DNA from: Methylocaldum sp. 14B
GTDB lineage: Bacteria; Pseudomonadota; Gammaproteobacteria; Methylococcales; Methylococcaceae
DNA length: 57,124 nucleotides
Assembly (NCBI RefSeq): GCF_002005105.1
Contig: NZ_MSCV01000043.1
Location: 1-57,124, forward strand
Direction: 5' to 3'
Shown here: one piece after another, positions 14,959 to 24,414 of the stretch
How the letters are laid out: each line of letters begins with the position of its first letter
How positions within the stretch are numbered: position 1 is the stretch's first letter
The notes under the pieces: generated by a model
What the model saw: only the letters and a program-made list of their open reading frames with translations
Databases searched by the model: none
What the model was told of the DNA's origin: nothing
Made by a program: the position numbers and the translations under genes

Positions 14959-16743
14959 ATGCCTGCTAACGGCATGGTAGCCCTTGGAGTTTTCACCATG
15001 AAGCTTCCGATCTTTGGATGGTTCATGCACCGGTCGCCAGCAGCCCCGGCTGCGCTGTCGCCTGAACCAACTGATTGCCGGCCAGCCGGCGCTTTGCCGG
15101 TTTTGTCTCCCCAGGAACTGCTGCTCAGTCGCCGACAGCATGTCAACCTTATCGAGGAGTTGGCGGGAGCAACTCGGCATCATTTTCAAGTCTATTACGT
15201 CGCGGCCATCAACCGATTTGCCGAATTCGTGCAGCAGCTCCCCGCCTCGGAAGCTCACCATCATGCCTATGCCGGCGGCCTGCTCGATCATGGATTGGAG
15301 GTCGCTACGATCGCGCTGAAACTGCGACACGCCTACCTGTTGCCGCCCGGCGCTGTGCCGGAGGACATAAACCATAAGCGCGATCTTTGGACCTATGCCG
15401 TTTTTACGGCGGCCTTGCTGCACGACCTGGCGAAACCGGCCGTCGACCAGGTTGTTACAGTGTTCGACGAACGCGGCAAAGACTCCGGGCAGTGGGACCC
15501 CTGGATAGGCAGTCTGACGGACGATCCCCATGCTCGGTGGTATCGCACGGCATTCGTGCCGAAGCGGCAGTATCGATTGCATGAAAAAGCTTCGCTGCTA
15601 TTGGTGAATCGAATCATCCCCGCCGAAGGCTTGACTTGGCTCGCCGGCGACCGCGAGGCGTTTTCGGCCTGGCTTTCCTGCCTTGGTGGAGATACGGCGG
15701 AGGCCGGAGTAATGGGCGAGATCGTCAATAAGGCCGATTCCGAATCGGTGGCGCGGAATCTGGGAGCGGAGCCGGGGCAGCGCGCAGCATCCAGCGCCGT
15801 CGTTCCGTTGCATGAAAAGCTGATCGCCGCCTTGCGGTTTCTGATCGACGAAAAGGAACTGCCGCTCAACCGAAACGGCGCAGCCGGATGGCGAGTCGGT
15901 GACGATCTCTGGATGGTCAGCAAGCGCACCGTCGATGCCATACGTTTGCATCTCGTGCAATCAGGACACACCGGCATTCCGACCCAGAACGACCGCATCT
16001 TCGATGTCTTGCAGGAACACGGCGTTCTGGTGGCCTGCAACGATCGCGCGATCTGGCGTGCGATGGTCAATGGCGAAGGTTGGGGGCATGAGTTGACGCT
16101 GATTCGAATTCCGGTCCCCCGGCTTTGGCCGAATCGGGATCGCTGGCCCGACGAATTCCAGGGTACCGTCACGCCGGATTCCCCGCCTCAATGCCAGCCG
16201 CCGGTGCAGGTGGATAAAACTCCGGAAGGCACGGTTTCCGGCGAGCCTCGACCCACTCCAATCCCAGAGATCCCGGAATCCGTGACTGCCCCGGTGAATG
16301 CCAGCCCCAACCCACCCGGCCATTCAGCCGAGCATCAGCACTACGAGCTAAAGTCGCCTCTGTCTTTCGCTTCTCCCGATGATCTCGGTGAAGCCTTCCT
16401 AGCCTGGCTGGTTGCGGGAATTGCCAGCAAAAAACTGGATTACAACAATCCGGGCACCCGGATTCATGTCATACCGGAAGGCGTGTTACTGGTCAGCCCG
16501 GGTTTATTTCAGGATTTCGCCAAAGAGCCCGATGCATCCGATGGCTCCTGGGACAAAGTGCAGAAGCGTTTCCTGAAGCTGGGCTTGCACGAACGGACCG
16601 CGAACGGCATGAACGTCCACCGCTATATCGTGACCGGACAGAACCGTTCGACGGCGATCAACGGGATTCTGGTGAGGGACGTGGGACGAATCTTCAGGAC
16701 CACCAATCCCCAGCCGAACCCGCATTTACGGCGAGCGTCTTAA
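14959..16743 (+). CDS. traI: MobH-family conjugative relaxase (TraI_2, PFGI-1 ICE type)
   Basis: A 594-residue relaxase of the MobH family. The N-terminal HD-like domain has the family HHH motif in EAHHHAYAGGLLDHGLEVA and the HD pair in ALLHDLAKPAVDQ; the C-terminal TraI_2_C part begins near SFASPDDLGEAFLAWL, after a proline-rich linker. MobH relaxases nick and pilot DNA of integrative conjugative elements such as PFGI-1 and SXT/R391. GAGAGG lies ten bases upstream of the ATG at 14959; the ATG at 14998 is an alternative. No other transfer gene is adjacent, so this is either an ICE boundary, with the gene close to attachment sites, or a remnant. Confidence 0.88.
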   Translation: MPANGMVALGVFTMKLPIFGWFMHRSPAAPAALSPEPTDCRPAGALPVLSPQELLLSRRQHVNLIEELAGATRHHFQVYYVAAINRFAEFVQQLPASEAHHHAYAGGLLDHGLEVATIALKLRHAYLLPPGAVPEDINHKRDLWTYAVFTAALLHDLAKPAVDQVVTVFDERGKDSGQWDPWIGSLTDDPHARWYRTAFVPKRQYRLHEKASLLLVNRIIPAEGLTWLAGDREAFSAWLSCLGGDTAEAGVMGEIVNKADSESVARNLGAEPGQRAASSAVVPLHEKLIAALRFLIDEKELPLNRNGAAGWRVGDDLWMVSKRTVDAIRLHLVQSGHTGIPTQNDRIFDVLQEHGVLVACNDRAIWRAMVNGEGWGHELTLIRIPVPRLWPNRDRWPDEFQGTVTPDSPPQCQPPVQVDKTPEGTVSGEPRPTPIPEIPESVTAPVNASPNPPGHSAEHQHYELKSPLSFASPDDLGEAFLAWLVAGIASKKLDYNNPGTRIHVIPEGVLLVSPGLFQDFAKEPDASDGSWDKVQKRFLKLGLHERTANGMNVHRYIVTGQNRSTAINGILVRDVGRIFRTTNPQPNPHLRRAS

Positions 16744-16760
16744 TGAAGGTCTGATTAAGT

Positions 16761-16817
16761 CCTTCGACAGGCCTGTCCTGAGCCCTTCGACTGGGCTCAG
16801 GACAGGCCTGTCGAAGG
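16761..16817 (+). repeat. Perfect 25-bp inverted repeat downstream of the relaxase gene
   Basis: 16761-16785 is the exact reverse complement of 16793-16817, with a 7-base loop (ttcgact). It contains the CCTTCGACAGG/CCTGTCGAAGG motif common in dispersed repeats of environmental bacteria. No T tract follows, so it is more likely a REP-type repeat than an intrinsic terminator, although it could stall transcription 20 bases after the relaxase gene. Confidence 0.85.
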
Positions 16818-16877
16818 GCATGAGCGGAATCCACTTATTCAGAGCTTCCTTAACGAATCTACTGTTTGGATTGAATG

Positions 16878-17048
16878 TTGTGCGGTCGATTTGCGCTGAT
16901 CAGTTCGCCGGACATCCTCGCCGAGTTTTTCCGCCTGGAGGAACGTCATATCACCGATCTTCTCCGGCTCTTCCTCCTGCACGCGGGGGCGGAGCAGGAA
17001 GTACACGTTGCCCTCGTCGAGTACGGTCGACTTGCACCCCTGTCATAA
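16878..17048 (+). pseudogene. SRAP (HMCES/YedK-type) gene remnant
   Basis: Starting at the TTG the translation is CGRFALISSPDILAEFF after the initiator, the N terminus of SRAP proteins, which use Cys2 to crosslink to abasic sites in single-stranded DNA. Homology stops after about 22 residues (FRLEER); a stop occurs at 17046, where a complete protein would have over 200 residues. The rest reads better on the minus strand as VLDEGNVYFLLRPRV, which looks like a piece of another gene. The remnant therefore seems to be a junction of two broken genes. Confidence 0.6.
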
Positions 17049-17190
17049 GCCCCTCCGGAATTTGATATATCGCAACTCATTGGGCCGGATGATAGGGCCG
17101 GTGTTGCTAGTAGGTCCGCAAACGAAATCGTACCGCTTCAAGCCGGTCTAATATTGTACCGACCGAATTCGGCCTATCTCGAACGCAACG

Positions 17191-17703
17191 ATGATGCCTA
17201 CTCTGGTTCTGGTGGCGCTCACCGTGTTCTTCTTGGCCGGCTGCGATTCCCTTCCGCGCGACAGTGCCGGGGCGCTAAACCGCGTGCGCGGTGGCGAATT
17301 GCGTGTCGGCGTGGCGGACAACCCACCCTGGGTACGCTTCGAGGGCGGCCGCGTCACGGGACTCGAACCCGAGCTGATCGAGGCTTGGGCGAAAGGCCTC
17401 GGTGCCCCCGTGACCTGGCGGAGCGGCGCAGAAGCGGAACTCATTGAAGCGCTGCATCGCCGAGAGATCGATGTACTGGCGGCGGGGCTCGACAGCGAGA
17501 CGCCTTACAAATCCAAGCTCGGTCTTACGCAGCCTTACATTGAGATCGAGGATCGATACGGAACCGAGAAGAAACACGTGCTCGCCGTGACGCCGGGCGA
17601 GAGCGCGCTGCTTTTTTCGCTGGACCGATTCCTTGCCGCCCAGGACAAAGCCATGTTGCGACGCCGTGCTCAGCAGGCGCAGCAGGAGAACGCGCAGCCA
17701 TGA
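17191..17703 (+). CDS. Short solute-binding lipoprotein (SBP_bac_3-like)
   Basis: A 170-residue predicted lipoprotein: hydrophobic N terminus and a lipobox at LAGC, then GELRVGVADNPPWVRFEGG and VTGLEPELIEAWAKGLGAPV, the first lobe of a family 3 periplasmic binding protein. It is shorter than usual for the family (about 220-250); the second lobe is reduced to TQPYIEIEDRYG and KKHVLAVTPGESALL. It would sit at the inner or outer membrane facing the periplasm. The stop overlaps the next start by four bases (ATGA), so it is coupled to the CDF transporter. It may be an accessory protein of that transporter, with no ABC importer of its own (inference). Confidence 0.7.
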   Translation: MMPTLVLVALTVFFLAGCDSLPRDSAGALNRVRGGELRVGVADNPPWVRFEGGRVTGLEPELIEAWAKGLGAPVTWRSGAEAELIEALHRREIDVLAAGLDSETPYKSKLGLTQPYIEIEDRYGTEKKHVLAVTPGESALLFSLDRFLAAQDKAMLRRRAQQAQQENAQP

Positions 17704-18650
17704 GGCCCCTCGATGCTTTTGACCTGCCGCCCGAAAAGGAACGCGACCTAAAAAAGGCGCGGCGGTTGGAAACGTGGACATTGATCTATATCGCCTCGTC
17801 CACGACCTTTCTCGGTCTCACCATGGGCACCTCGCAAGCCATGCGGACGAGCTTCTTTGAAGACGCGTTTTCATCGGTGCCGGCGATCGCCTTTCTCGTC
17901 TGCACGCGCATCGCGCGCCGCAGAGCGAACGAGGATTTCCCTTACGGTTACCATGGCGTCGTCTCGATCGGCTATCTCACCGCCTCGCTCTCGCTCGTCG
18001 GTCTGGGCGGGTTTTTGCTGGTTGAAGCCGTGACCAAGCTGATAGCTGTCGAACGCACGACGATCGGCGGGATGACGCTTTTCGGCCATACGCTCTGGGC
18101 CGGCTGGCCTATGCTCGCGGCAATCGCTTACACGGCGATACCGAGCGTCTTTTTCGGTCGCGCGAAACTCAAGCTCGCACCCCAAATCCATGACAAAATC
18201 CTTTACGCCGACGCGAAGATGATGAAGGCCGACTGGATGGCGGAGACGGCGACGGCCGTCGGCGTGCTCGGTGTCGGCCTCGGTCTGTGGTGGCTCGATC
18301 CGGTGGCAGCCGCGCTGGTTTCCGCCGATATTCTCAAGGACGGCGTGGTCAACGTGTACGTGGCCGTACACGACCTCATGGAGCGCCGCCCGATGAAAAC
18401 CGATCGCTCGGGTCCCGAACCGCTCCCCGATGAGTTGCGCGCATGCATCGAAAGGCTCGACTGGGTCGCCGGCGCCACGGTCAGGCTGCGCGAAGTCGGG
18501 CACGTATTCTTCGGCGAAGTGTTCGTGACGCCGCGCGGTTCGCCCGAGGACTTGCCCGCGAAGATTCGTCACGCTGTGGCGGATGCGAAGTCGATCAACT
18601 GGCGGCTCCACGACGTGACAATCACGGTGCTGGACCGGCCGCCTGAGTGA
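17700..18650 (+). CDS. Cation diffusion facilitator (CDF) family transporter, atypical
   Basis: A 316-residue membrane protein with about six membrane spans and a C-terminal cytoplasmic dimerisation domain (INWRLHDVTITVLDR). The spans and the FPYGYH motif after TM2 support CDF membership, a family that exports divalent metal ions in exchange for protons. The usual metal ligands are not all obvious: TM2 reads EDAFSSVPAIAFL where a D/HxxxD pair is expected, while TM5 has ADWMAETATA. Metal specificity cannot be assigned. It is translationally coupled to the lipoprotein upstream. Confidence 0.78.
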   Translation: MRPLDAFDLPPEKERDLKKARRLETWTLIYIASSTTFLGLTMGTSQAMRTSFFEDAFSSVPAIAFLVCTRIARRRANEDFPYGYHGVVSIGYLTASLSLVGLGGFLLVEAVTKLIAVERTTIGGMTLFGHTLWAGWPMLAAIAYTAIPSVFFGRAKLKLAPQIHDKILYADAKMMKADWMAETATAVGVLGVGLGLWWLDPVAAALVSADILKDGVVNVYVAVHDLMERRPMKTDRSGPEPLPDELRACIERLDWVAGATVRLREVGHVFFGEVFVTPRGSPEDLPAKIRHAVADAKSINWRLHDVTITVLDRPPE

Positions 18651-18751
18651 GCCTGACGCTTGCCGGAGGAGGAGATTGCATGTCGAGGGCAGCGCCACTT
18701 TCGGAATTTCGGCGCCCTCGCGCAATTTTCGCCCATCCTAGAAATCTAGGA

Positions 18752-19004
18752 TGCGGCCAGCCAGATACGTAGGTCGGCAATCCCTTGCCGACAAAGCCCT
18801 TCGCCGAGCCGATACGTCGGCAAGGGATTGCCGACCTACGTTCTCCCCTCCTGGCACGAATCCGTACACCGGGATGGAAAACGCTCTAAGTACATTCAGG
18901 GAAGTCTTGCGGCATAGGCAACCTGCAGGACAACCCCGCCAATCAAGCCAAACAGTCGAGATTCCGCAAGTATTTGCGGAATGTACTTAGGTGCGGCCAG
19001 CCAG
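18752..19004. repeat. Palindrome-rich segment bounded by 13-bp direct repeats
   Basis: The direct repeat tgcggccagccag occurs at 18752-18764 and 18992-19004. Between them are a perfect 26-bp inverted repeat (18767-18792 with 18816-18841, core ggtcggcaatcccttgccga), a perfect 12-bp inverted repeat (ctaagtacattc at 18886-18897 with 18979-18990) and a 9-bp hairpin (18961-18969 with 18974-18982). No gene is seen. It resembles inserted REP/MITE-type DNA with a target duplication. A further small palindrome (atcctagaaatctaggat, 18736-18753) precedes it. Confidence 0.65.
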
Positions 19005-19043
19005 CTTTTGTCCGTCTGCTGTTGTTTTTCCGAGATGATCAGA

Positions 19044-19670
19044 TCAAATCAAGTCATGCTCGACGGCATACCGGATCAGGTCGGCGTTATTTTTGACGCT
19101 GAGTTTCCGCATCAGGCGCGTTTTGTGGGTGCTGACGGTTTTTTCGCTGAGGGATAACGCGTCGGCGATGTCCTGAACTCGCTTGCCCGAAGCGAAAAGA
19201 CGGAGAATCTGCCGCTCTCGCTGCGAAAGTGCCGCGTGAGGAAATTGGTCCGGCACCATAGTGAAAACGATTTTTTCCGCCAGCGAAGACTCTATGAAGC
19301 GTTGACCGCTCGCTACTCTTCTTATGCCGGCAACCAAGATGCCCGGTTCGCAGTCCTTGGTGATGTAACCCGCGGCGCCGGCTTTGATCGCTTCTGCGGC
19401 GATCTGTTCCGAGGTATGCATGGTCAGGATCAGTATGGGAAGCGATGGTCTGATCTGCTGGACGCGTCTAATCAAGTCGACGCCTTGAGTGCCCGGCATG
19501 GACAAGTCCAAAACCAGAACGTCGATATCGGTACAGCGGCACTTGTCCAAGACTTCGGACGCATCCGCGGCTTCATCCACGACCGAGAAATTGACGGTTG
19601 AAGACAAAATATGAGTTATTCCATGGCGAATGATAGGGTGGTCGTCGGCTACCAGGATCTTGATCATCAA
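19044..19670 (-). CDS. NarL/FixJ-type LuxR-family response regulator
   Basis: A 208-residue two-component regulator. The receiver domain has ILVADDHPIIRHG and the phosphoacceptor aspartate in LVLDLSMPGTQG; the C-terminal LuxR helix-turn-helix is LSQRERQILRLFASGK and LSEKTVSTHKTRLMRKL. Phosphorylation by the histidine kinase encoded just upstream (12 bases away) would change DNA binding. The UvrY/NarL-like layout fits global control of gene expression; targets cannot be read here. It closes a minus-strand run that starts with the chemotaxis operon. Confidence 0.9.
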   Translation of the reverse strand: MMIKILVADDHPIIRHGITHILSSTVNFSVVDEAADASEVLDKCRCTDIDVLVLDLSMPGTQGVDLIRRVQQIRPSLPILILTMHTSEQIAAEAIKAGAAGYITKDCEPGILVAGIRRVASGQRFIESSLAEKIVFTMVPDQFPHAALSQRERQILRLFASGKRVQDIADALSLSEKTVSTHKTRLMRKLSVKNNADLIRYAVEHDLI

Positions 19671-19682
19671 TCATTCCGATTT

Positions 19683-21215
19683 TCAAAAAGGAGAACTTCT
19701 AGGAGGAAGCCGAATCGCAAGCCGGGTGCCTTTCCCGGGTGTACTATGGATGTCGAACTTGCCGCCCAATGCCGACACCCGTTCCCGTATTCCCAAAAGG
19801 CCAAAGGACTTGGGTTTGTGCTCGGCCGTCACATCGAAGCCGCAGCCGTCATCCTGTATTTCGACGCGAATATGATCATTCCGGGAAACCAGGAGTACGG
19901 AAGCGTGGCGGGCATTGGCATGCTTTGCCACATTGTTCAGCGATTCCTGGGCGATACGGAATATCGCGATAGCCAGTTGTTCATCAAGGACGATATCGCT
20001 CATTGTGGTTAAGACACATGGGATACCGGTGCGGGTCTCAAACTCTTTGACCAGCCATTCCAGTGCGGCTGCAATGCCGAAGTCGAGTGCGCTGGGGCGC
20101 AAATCGGTCGATATGTTGCGTACGACCTGAACCGCTCTATTTACCAGGACGCCCAAGGCCTGGATCTTTTTTGCCAATTCGGAGTGGTTTTGAAGAAAGT
20201 TCATTCGTATGAAGGAAATATCCATCTTCATGGCCGTCAGGATCTGGCCCAGTTCGTCATGGATTTCCCGAGCGATCCGTTTTTTCTCTTCTTCCCTCAA
20301 ATTTTCCCTGTGAGCGGCCAGGCGTTGCAAAAGTCGCCGGGAGTCGCGGATTTCTTGCTCCCGTTCCCGCAGCATGAATTCTGTTTTCTTGAGGACCGTG
20401 ATGTCTCGGCAGTTCAACAGCACGCTGTGCACTGTGCCATCGGGCGAGAGCTCAGGTACATGGCGGGACTGAAAGTGCTGTTCGCCGTCAGGGGACGGCA
20501 GGACGAACTCGGCGATTTGTTCCTTACCGCTGGCGAAAACGTTTTTTAGCGGCGACTGTAGGCATCTCACCAGATCGTCAGGTAATTCGAGGTCTTGATA
20601 CGTCTTGCCCGGAAAGCTCGACGCCGGTCGGCCCAGAACGCGTTCTATGGCCGGGTTGACATAAATAAAGCGCAGAGCTCGATCGAAGCGAGCGATGATA
20701 TCCGGCGAATTTTCCACGAGTGCCCGGAATTCTCGCTCGCGCCTATCCAATTCGCTTTTTAGGTACGCTCTCTCGGTAATGTCCCGTGCAATGATCAGGA
20801 AATGCCGCTCGTCCTTCGATTCGAGTTCGTCGATGGCCATTTCAACCGGAAAGAAGGTGCCGTCCTTACGCTTGCCTTGCCAAGAGCGGAATCCGGAGCC
20901 GTGAACTTTGCGCATCTCGGAATTCCGATGATTTTGGATAGGAGCGTAGTGTTTTTCGGCCTGTGTTTCCGACATCAGTTGATCGGTGCTGAGCGGCAGC
21001 ACTTCGTTCAATCCGTAACCGAACATCCGGGTTGCAGCCGGATTGACGATCTCGATTCGTCCGTACCGGTCGGTGACGATCACTCCTGATGGCACACGGT
21101 CCAGAATTTCGTGTAAATAGAGCTCGGCTCGCAGCAAGCGTTTCGACAGTAGCCGCATCCGATGTCCGAATAGAGCGAAGAGCCCTAAAGTGGCTATGAC
21201 GAGAGTGAGATTCAC
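19683..21215 (-). CDS. PAS-domain histidine kinase (HisKA_3, NarX-like)
   Basis: A 510-residue kinase: one N-terminal membrane segment (LTLVIATLGLFALFG), two PAS domains (residues about 35-150 and 160-280), then the dimerisation box KRIAREIHDELGQILTAMK with the predicted phospho-acceptor H319, and a HATPase_c domain with ESLNNVAKHANARH and DDGCGFD. The HisKA_3 box pairs with NarL-type regulators, and such a regulator follows directly. PAS domains suggest redox, oxygen or small-ligand sensing in the cytoplasm; the ligand is unknown. Confidence 0.9.
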   Translation of the reverse strand: MNLTLVIATLGLFALFGHRMRLLSKRLLRAELYLHEILDRVPSGVIVTDRYGRIEIVNPAATRMFGYGLNEVLPLSTDQLMSETQAEKHYAPIQNHRNSEMRKVHGSGFRSWQGKRKDGTFFPVEMAIDELESKDERHFLIIARDITERAYLKSELDRREREFRALVENSPDIIARFDRALRFIYVNPAIERVLGRPASSFPGKTYQDLELPDDLVRCLQSPLKNVFASGKEQIAEFVLPSPDGEQHFQSRHVPELSPDGTVHSVLLNCRDITVLKKTEFMLREREQEIRDSRRLLQRLAAHRENLREEEKKRIAREIHDELGQILTAMKMDISFIRMNFLQNHSELAKKIQALGVLVNRAVQVVRNISTDLRPSALDFGIAAALEWLVKEFETRTGIPCVLTTMSDIVLDEQLAIAIFRIAQESLNNVAKHANARHASVLLVSRNDHIRVEIQDDGCGFDVTAEHKPKSFGLLGIRERVSALGGKFDIHSTPGKGTRLAIRLPPRSSPF

Positions 21216-21345
21216 TTGAGGATTGACTGGAGAAAGCGAGTTTCAGGCATGTTCGGAGTTATAGCTCGCGTTTGCTTGCTTGCGATAGGCGATGGAGAAA
21301 CGTCTGTGGACGTTGATGGATTGCCATACGGTCGAATATCGGCCG

Positions 21346-24309
21346 TCAGGCCGACGCGGTCAGCGGCGACAGCGATTTCGGAACCGTAAACTCGAGCGTT
21401 TTGCCGGTCCGCAGCATCGCTTCGACTTCATCGGCGGGCGTCGGTTTACTGAAGTAATACCCCTGTATTTCGTCGCAATGGCGGGTCTTCAGGAACTCGG
21501 CTTGTTCCGGCGTTTCGACACCTTCTCCGATCACCCCGAGATTGAGGCTATGGGCCAGAACGATGATGGCTTCGACGATGCGTGCATCATCGGGATCCTT
21601 GGCTAGATCGCGTATGAAAGACCGGTCTATCTTGAGATAGTCCAGCGGAAACTGTTTCAGATAGCTCAAGGAGGAGTAGCCCGTTCCGAAGTCGTCGACC
21701 GCCAACGAGATACCGAGTTGCTTCAACCGGCCCAGCACATCGGCCGCTATGGACCGGTCGCGCATCAGCATGCTTTCAGTGATTTCCAGTTCTAGGGTCT
21801 GCGGCGGAAGACCCGTTTGTTCGACGACGGCGGTAACGACCTCGACCAGATCCGGCTGTGCGAATTGGCGTGCCGATAGATTGACGGCCATTCGGTTGAA
21901 GGCCAGCCCTTTATCGCGCCATACTTTTGCTTGCGCGCAGGCAGTGCGGAAAACCCATTCGCCGATCTGAGCGATCAGACCGGTTTCCTCCGCGATCGGG
22001 ATGAATTTGGCCGGTGCAATGAAGCCTTTTTGGGGATGCTGCCAACGTATCAGCGCTTCGACACCGCAGATTCGACCGGTGACAAGACTGACTCTGGGCT
22101 GATAATGCAAGGTGAATTCGCTTCGGTCCAAAGCCGTGCGCAGGTCGTTGACGATGTCCAGTCTTTCCCGAAGACAAGCGCCCATTTCGGCAGTGTAGAA
22201 CCGGAACTTGCTCCGTCCTTCGTCCTTAGCCTTATACATGGACATGTCGGCATTGCGCAACAGTCCGTGAACATCGTCGCCGTCGCCGGGATAAACGGTA
22301 ATACCGATGCTGGCGCTGATAAGAATATGGTGGTGCTCGATCCTGCAGGGCTGCGCAATGGCGTCCAGCAGTAATTGCGCCTTTTGCGCCGCGCACGAGG
22401 AATCGGTGATGTGGGGCAGGAGTACCGCGAATTCGTCGCCGCCCAGCCGCGCTACGGTATCTTCCTCGCGCAGGGCTTCTCTAAGGCGGCCTCCGATCAG
22501 CTTTACCAACTCGTCGCCGAAATCGTGTCCCAAGGTATCGTTCACATCCTTGAAATTGTCCAGATCGACCAAAAGCACTGCGACCAAGCTGCCATTGCGG
22601 AATGCTCTCAGCATCGCCTGCTCCAGCCGCTCGCGAAACAGGAAACGATTGGGCAATGCGGTTAGAGGATCGTGGGTGGCCTGAAATTTCAGCATCGTCT
22701 CGTACTGTTTCTGATCGGCGATGTCGCGAGCCACCGTCGACCAGTAAGCGACCCGCCCGTCGTTCCCCTTGTGGGCTATGATGACCTGGGAGAGCGGGAT
22801 TTTGTTGCCGAACCGGTTGACCAGTTCCGTCTCGCCCCGCCAGACGCCGCTCTTCTCCGCCTCCGCAAGTCCTCCCCTCAGTAACGTATTGAATACTTGA
22901 GGCGGGTGAAACTGTTCGATATGCAGGGCGGAGATGTCTTCCTCCCGGCCGAGTCCCAGCATCGCGCGTCCGGCCTGATTGATGTAGATCGGTTTGTAGT
23001 CGGCGTTGACGATACCGATAAGATCCGAGGTCCCTTCCAGAATGGCCACGAGTCGGTCTCGCTCCTCCTCGCGTTGTTTTCGTTCGGTGATGTCGCGTAC
23101 GGCGACGATGGTCATCAATCCTTGTTCGGTATGCAATGGACCGAGCGTTACTTCGGCGGGAAAATCGGATCCGTCGTTGCGGCGTCCCCATACTTCCCGT
23201 CCTACCGATAAGGTTTGCTTTTCCTTGCGATGAGTGTGCCATCGCGCTGAGTGCTTTGCCCGGCAAATCTCAGGAATCAATGTTTCTATCGACCGGCCGA
23301 TGAGTTCCGCTCGCGGACAGGCGAAAATGGCCTCCGCTTTGGCGTTGGCCATGGCGATGCGACATGCGCTGTCGGCCAGCAAAACCCCGTCCGGCTCGAA
23401 TTCCAGCAGATCCTGAAAACGTGCCTCGCTTTTCCGAAGCGCCTCGCGGGAGGCCTGGAGCCGCAGATAAGGTTCGTGCACGCCTTCGACGAAGATTCCC
23501 CGGTAGACGAGAAAATAGGCGATCGCTTTGTAAACATGACCGACAAAATTGCACAGATCGTCGACCGCCCGATATCGCGAGAAACACAACTCGCTCAAGG
23601 CCGTAACCGCCGAGGCGCCCATCAAATACGCCAGAACCCGGGGCTGCGGTCGGCGCAAGCGATAGAGCAGAACGAGAGTGACAGTGAAATAGATGAGCGT
23701 CAGCGCATATTCCGCCTTCATTTTGAAAGGCGTTAAGCCTTGTCCTGACAGAAACGTCCGCGGCCAAAAATCTTCCCGGAATAGGCCAAGCCAAACGATG
23801 AGCGAAGTGAACGCCAGGCATCCGGCCAGTATGGCGCATCGAAATGAAAGCCGCTTCATCGGGCGCCAAGGCAGCAAGCCGGCGGCCAGGAACGTAACGG
23901 CAGCCAGGTAGCGTGCGGACAGCCAGAAATTGATGGCTTTTTCCGGGCTGCTCGGCGTAATGAAATTCGGCATTCCCGGAAACGACAGTACGTGCATCAG
24001 GTCGAGCAAACCGACGGTCAGAAAGCCGCAGGCGAGGATCGGCAAGGTCAACGGACGATTCTCCTCGTAGGCGTTCCAGCCGATGCCGAATACCATTGCG
24101 GCGATCACGATGGCGGGAATCTCCACAAGCGTGTGAAGAGCGGAATAATCGGCGAAACGGACGCCGTGTTCCTGTACGCACAGCCAGAGTCCGAAGGAAA
24201 ACAGGCCGAGAGGAAGGAGCAGCAATACAATCTGCCTTACCGTCTTCTCCGTATCGGTACCGAATACGAATACCGAGTGCCCGGACCGATCAAAGTCTAT
24301 GTCTGTCAT
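21346..24309 (-). CDS. MASE3-PAS-PAS-GGDEF-EAL cyclic-di-GMP protein
   Basis: A 987-residue membrane protein. The N-terminal 260 residues form seven or eight membrane spans of MASE3 type (LPILACGFLTVGLLDLMHVL). Two PAS domains follow (about 295-410 and 420-540), then a GGDEF domain with intact RLGGDEFAVLLP near residue 622 and an EAL domain with VEALIRWQHP near 751, then NLSARQFAQPDLVE and DDFGTGYSSL. Both catalytic signatures are intact, so it could make and degrade cyclic di-GMP. Its place next to a chemotaxis operon suggests control of motility or surface behaviour. Confidence 0.92.
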   Translation of the reverse strand: MTDIDFDRSGHSVFVFGTDTEKTVRQIVLLLLPLGLFSFGLWLCVQEHGVRFADYSALHTLVEIPAIVIAAMVFGIGWNAYEENRPLTLPILACGFLTVGLLDLMHVLSFPGMPNFITPSSPEKAINFWLSARYLAAVTFLAAGLLPWRPMKRLSFRCAILAGCLAFTSLIVWLGLFREDFWPRTFLSGQGLTPFKMKAEYALTLIYFTVTLVLLYRLRRPQPRVLAYLMGASAVTALSELCFSRYRAVDDLCNFVGHVYKAIAYFLVYRGIFVEGVHEPYLRLQASREALRKSEARFQDLLEFEPDGVLLADSACRIAMANAKAEAIFACPRAELIGRSIETLIPEICRAKHSARWHTHRKEKQTLSVGREVWGRRNDGSDFPAEVTLGPLHTEQGLMTIVAVRDITERKQREEERDRLVAILEGTSDLIGIVNADYKPIYINQAGRAMLGLGREEDISALHIEQFHPPQVFNTLLRGGLAEAEKSGVWRGETELVNRFGNKIPLSQVIIAHKGNDGRVAYWSTVARDIADQKQYETMLKFQATHDPLTALPNRFLFRERLEQAMLRAFRNGSLVAVLLVDLDNFKDVNDTLGHDFGDELVKLIGGRLREALREEDTVARLGGDEFAVLLPHITDSSCAAQKAQLLLDAIAQPCRIEHHHILISASIGITVYPGDGDDVHGLLRNADMSMYKAKDEGRSKFRFYTAEMGACLRERLDIVNDLRTALDRSEFTLHYQPRVSLVTGRICGVEALIRWQHPQKGFIAPAKFIPIAEETGLIAQIGEWVFRTACAQAKVWRDKGLAFNRMAVNLSARQFAQPDLVEVVTAVVEQTGLPPQTLELEITESMLMRDRSIAADVLGRLKQLGISLAVDDFGTGYSSLSYLKQFPLDYLKIDRSFIRDLAKDPDDARIVEAIIVLAHSLNLGVIGEGVETPEQAEFLKTRHCDEIQGYYFSKPTPADEVEAMLRTGKTLEFTVPKSLSPLTASA

Positions 24310-24414
24310 AACTTCCGTTTCCGAGAATGATGCTAATCACGATGTAGGGTTCTAAAGACCAATCGTTCAGAAAATACCGCGGTGATGGCGATGTTCGTGT
24401 ATGGAGCGAGTAAC

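Noticed and set aside
16761-16817. 25-bp hairpin as an intrinsic terminator of the relaxase gene
   Set aside because: No run of T follows either arm, and the motif matches dispersed repeats; kept as a repeat only.
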